From positions 496,001 through 560,000 of the forward strand of contig QEYB01000981.1 in assembly GCA_017562135.1 (NCBI GenBank): a DNA stretch of 64,000 nt, read 5' to 3'. The position numbers were made by a program, and so were the translations under genes. Positions 60,766 through 64,000 of the stretch are shown one piece after another. Origin of the DNA: Dipylidium caninum (taxonomy: Eukaryota > Platyhelminthes > Cestoda > Cyclophyllidea > Dipylidiidae). The notes beneath the pieces were generated by a model. That model searched no databases, had not been told where the DNA came from, and was given only the letters and a program-made list of their open reading frames with translations. Positions within the stretch are counted from its first letter, which is position 1. The number at the start of each line of letters is the position of its first letter.

Positions 60766-61959
60766 TCAAACGAATTCGCCCGGATCTTCCTCGATTGTTC
60801 GGTTGGAGAAGTTCTTCTTGGTGCCGAGTTTCTTGGAGGGCAGGGAGGAGTGTTTCGAGCCGCCCTTGGACCGATCGGTGCTTTGGGTGTTGCTCGACGT
60901 GGAGCCGCTCACAATGCTATTGGAGGCCGAGGCAGCACTGCCCGGCGGCGGCGGCAGTGGGGGGGGCATGGCGTACTGCGCCTCGGGCACGGACGGAGGC
61001 GGTGGTAATCCGCTCCCGAAGGCGTGCTTCGTCCCGTGCATCATCGTCGGCGCGGCCGTGTTGGAGGAGGTTAACGAGGTGGGAGAAAATTCGGAGCTGC
61101 GTGGAGCCCGCATTGGTGGTGAATGGATATGCGAATGCCCAGAAATGCCCGACTTCCATGCAATTTCGTTCACCCGCACCTTCTCTGTAGTTGGTAAGGC
61201 TTGACGTCGTTTGAACATCTGCCACAGCTTCTCTACAATTTCCGAGGCAACCAATTCACCTGCATTTTGAGCCACGAGACGGAGAATAAAAACACCGTCT
61301 TGGCGAAGGTAGGAGTCCACGAAGGCATAACTCCTTTTTTTCTCACCCTGTTCCAGGGAATCTCGAAGTTTGAGGAATTTCCGGATGAAATGAATCCGAT
61401 TAGAACGGAAACTGGACTTGTAGGACCAGTAGAGGAAAGAGCTGATGCTCACTGCCGAGACGAGGATAAACCAGAACCAGAGGAATATAAAGATCTTCTC
61501 ATTGAACATGTTGATGGGAAGGACACACTGAACAGTGTACCGATGACTGTTGGCAAGTTTGCGAATCTCGAAGTCGCAGAGCGTGATGCGCGGAAAGTTC
61601 CCGGACTCCTCCCACAAGTAGCCCTCCGCGATATCACGGATGAGGTCAAGACCGTAAAATGTGTAGTTAGTGCCCAAAATTCGGTTCATAAGAAAGAACT
61701 GCCCCACCACGTTGAATATGTACAGGACCTTGGTGATGAGGTAAAGGCAGATAAGGTAGTTGCCGTAGCGTTTGCCGAACCAGAAGCAGCACGATCGCGC
61801 CACCGCCTGCCGACAGTTGACGCCACACCCGTCGCGGTACTCGCGTTGCGAGGTCAGGGAGTCTTCTATGTGACGCGCCACGTAGGTGATGTTGGATTTT
61901 CGGGAGTCTGGGTCGCGTATCATCTCGATATCACAGGACACCTCCATTATGCTGGAGAG
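60766..61959 (-). CDS. Innexin gap-junction protein, 3' coding exon (partial)
   Basis: The minus-strand exon starts at 61959 after a CGCCTAG acceptor and ends at a TGA (60768-60766), 397 codons. It opens LSSIMEVSCDIEMI and contains YVARHIEDSL, the intracellular-loop motif of innexins. TM3 follows (GNYLICLYLITKVLYIFNVV), then the second extracellular loop with LCDFEIR and the QCVLPINMFNEKI signature carrying its two cysteines, then TM4 (IFIFLWFWFILVSAVSISSF). The cytoplasmic tail has VASEIVEKLWQMF and then a long Ser/Pro-rich extension with several proline runs. Innexins form gap junctions and hemichannels. The first half (TM1, first extracellular loop, TM2) is absent from this exon and was not found up to 64000, so the gene probably continues beyond the window. 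The proline-rich tail is longer than in many innexins. Confidence 0.9.
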   Translation of the reverse strand, partial: LSSIMEVSCDIEMIRDPDSRKSNITYVARHIEDSLTSQREYRDGCGVNCRQAVARSCCFWFGKRYGNYLICLYLITKVLYIFNVVGQFFLMNRILGTNYTFYGLDLIRDIAEGYLWEESGNFPRITLCDFEIRKLANSHRYTVQCVLPINMFNEKIFIFLWFWFILVSAVSISSFLYWSYKSSFRSNRIHFIRKFLKLRDSLEQGEKKRSYAFVDSYLRQDGVFILRLVAQNAGELVASEIVEKLWQMFKRRQALPTTEKVRVNEIAWKSGISGHSHIHSPPMRAPRSSEFSPTSLTSSNTAAPTMMHGTKHAFGSGLPPPPSVPEAQYAMPPPLPPPPGSAASASNSIVSGSTSSNTQSTDRSKGGSKHSSLPSKKLGTKKNFSNRTIEEDPGEFV

Positions 61960-64000
61960 CTAGGCGAAGGGAGAAAGCATATCGTGTTAAAAGCCGACCC
62001 TACCTCCACCATTCCCGCCTCCTCCCCCGCCGTCTCGCCCTTCCCACAAGGCAGGAGTTCTCTTTGGCCCAAGAGTGGCCAGAAAGGGATCACCGCAGCA
62101 TCCGCTGGTAGCCGGCGGACCAGTGTCTTTGCTAGCACCCCACGAAGATCTCCTCGGCCAATTGGGGTCGCACAAATAGCGCCAGAGGACATTACGCTCA
62201 CATCTGAATAATTAATTATCTGATCCATGCGACCTTATTTGTATGTTGCATTGTTGGAATTTTAACAATGGCCTAAGTTGAGGCGGCAACTAGCAGACAT
62301 CAAAGGTGGGAATTCTTGACTTAATGTGGCACACTTCAAAGGGAGGTATTGAGGGAATCCCAAAGGCCGAAATGTTACACAATCACGGACAATTTCAAGT
62401 CACGACAGTGGCTTGAAGTGAGGTGGTTTCCCCCTTCGCCCTTATTATAAACACTTTCGTGAGGAATCCTCTGAGACAACTTCTCGTAAATAGCTCAGCT
62501 TCGAGAGGATTTACAAAGCTCTACTCTAAGAGCGGCAAACCAACTTCATCGTGAAGGAAAATTGGCTCATGAGATAACCTTAGCTGCCATAATCAGACCA
62601 CAGAATACTTCGGTGCTACTCGGCGGGAAAACGGGAGGAATTTAGCTATGGTCGTACTACACAAAACAGCCCTCCCCCGATTTGCCTTGAGGGGAGAAGC
62701 AAATGAATGTAGCGTTGGCTTCTCCGAGGGCGGATCAGCTCGTCACGTCGTCGATGGGCCCTCGGGTGTGCGCGGCTCAGGCTGTAGGAGGCAGAAGCGG
62801 TAAAAACAAGTGGCGGAGGCTGAAAGCCGCATACGCGTGCGGAATGGCGGCAAGTCCGCCCACCCGCCAGTTCGCCCGCCGGCCAGCTCGGGCGTTTCGC
62901 CTCGGCGCGGAGTCAGGCCGTACGGGGCAGGAGTTTGGTTCCGCCTGGATCATCGTAAAGGTGTGTTTTGCGAGCAGTAATGAGTTCATGGTCTTTTCTT
63001 TTGCTACTTTGTCTGCGTGATTTATTTCCTCGAATAAAAGCCCCCCTTGCTGCATGCAGATGCAATTATCGCCCTTCAAGTTACAAATGCATTTACAAGG
63101 ACGAGATAAATCATGCCCCATTTATGATGGGTTCGGGCTGAATGGGAAATGTGTGCAACGCTGTTGTGAAGAGGAGGAGTTTGTGCTGCCAACGGCCAGT
63201 ACGGAGTGACGAGCTCTGATGCCCAGTTTTTATTTTCGTGGGCGATTCAGTCTAGAACAACCGCTCCGTTTTGCTCACGAGAAGTGCAAACTTCAAGCGT
63301 TAGACAGGCGGCTTTAATTAAGTGGTTCCAAGCACACTTTCCTCACTACTCGTCGCCCCAACGTGGCGAGTTCCACCGCCCAGCAGAGGATTGTTGTTGA
63401 GGGGCCACACTGGGTCGACGAGGAGGACAACTTTTGTCGAGTCGGAGCTCACTGCGGCAGCGGCTGTGTGCGTCACCGGTCTGCGGGCGTTGGAGTTTGC
63501 CCAATCACTTAAACTTAAATAGGCCTTTTTGGAAATGTCAAGGGCTGATCGTGGACGGCGTAGAAACACAGCGGAAGCAATTAATTCTGTCTTCCCGGGG
63601 GTGACATTACAGTTTACACAACAGAATAAAGCCAATGCCGACTAAAATGCCTAGTTAGGCTACAATTTCTTGACCTACTTGTGGCCACTCTGTCGGTGAA
63701 CAGTCGCCAGTTTTCGTACAAGAAGAGGGAAGTTCTTTTACTTTCAAACACATCGTGTTGCACATGGCCTCACACTTAAGTAGCACAAAAGGGAAGTGGC
63801 AAAATTGGCCACGAGGCGGTCACTCGGACCTCCCAAGCCCCTTCGACGGCCTTCACATCAAGCAATGAATCTGCGCCAAGAGTTATGAGGACGAGAATGG
63901 TTTCAGCTCTCGTCGCAGCTCGGTTGAGGCGGTCAAGAGTTGCCTCGGCCAAGCCCTTGGGTAATGACAGTCAGCAGTCGGACAAAGAGCACGATTTTGA
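61960..64000. other. Probable innexin intron and upstream DNA
   Basis: No innexin N-terminal motif (for example the D-D-F-x-D-R-L region or the CW-x-P loop) was found on the minus strand, and no other exon is supported. The most likely reading is a large innexin intron running past the window end. Confidence 0.5.

Noticed and set aside
61201..62211. 336-codon plus-strand frame
   Set aside because: It is antisense to the clear innexin exon and mirrors its codon pattern. The innexin motifs on the other strand explain the openness.

Overview
The window reads as nuclear DNA of an invertebrate animal, most likely a parasitic flatworm and probably a tapeworm. The genes are split by GT-AG introns, some only 34-42 bp long. 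An innexin gap-junction gene is present, and several proteins (53BP1, Listerin, CIN85/CD2AP, YIPF1/2, VHS) are diverged animal orthologues. No operons, bacterial signals or viral genes were seen. The flatworm call is an inference. All gene models were built by eye from reading frame, GT/AG sites and family similarity, and exon ends should be read that way.

Layout: 0-2.4 kb holds a TATA-containing promoter and an intronless achaete-scute-like bHLH gene (+). 2.4-10.4 kb is gene-poor, with GA/GGA repeats and a decayed mariner transposon (about 8.04-8.89 kb). 10.4-34.8 kb is a compact, AT-richer block of five genes: a 53BP1 homologue (+, 17 exons), a YIPF1/2 Golgi protein (-), a two-SH3 CIN85/CD2AP-like adaptor (+), the ribosome quality-control E3 ligase Listerin (-), and a VHS-domain trafficking protein (+). 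They alternate in convergent and divergent pairs.

35.1-43.3 kb holds a zinc-finger gene (+) of at least 16 short exons. Every exon is a multiple of three and every intron is phase 0. It encodes widely spaced C2H2 fingers resembling dsRNA-binding (JAZ/matrin-type) fingers. 46.2-48.0 kb is an intronless gene (-) for an unrecognised protein with a CxxC...CxxC ribbon, Gly/Ser repeats and a very basic Cys-containing tail.

From 48 kb onward the DNA is richer in GC and CpG and mostly non-coding. It contains two linked 3' exons of an unidentified Ser/Pro/His-rich protein (-, 51.1-50.3 kb), weaker candidate exons near 57.5-57.8 kb, and the 3' coding exon of an innexin (-, 62.0-60.8 kb) whose 5' exons were not found here.

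The genes do not form a pathway. Loosely, 53BP1 is nuclear repair, Listerin is ribosome-associated quality control, and YIPF, the VHS protein and CIN85 serve Golgi/endosomal traffic. The most unusual items are the all-phase-0 zinc-finger gene, the changed methyl-lysine cage of the 53BP1 Tudor domain, and the two unrecognised genes at 46-48 and 50-51 kb.
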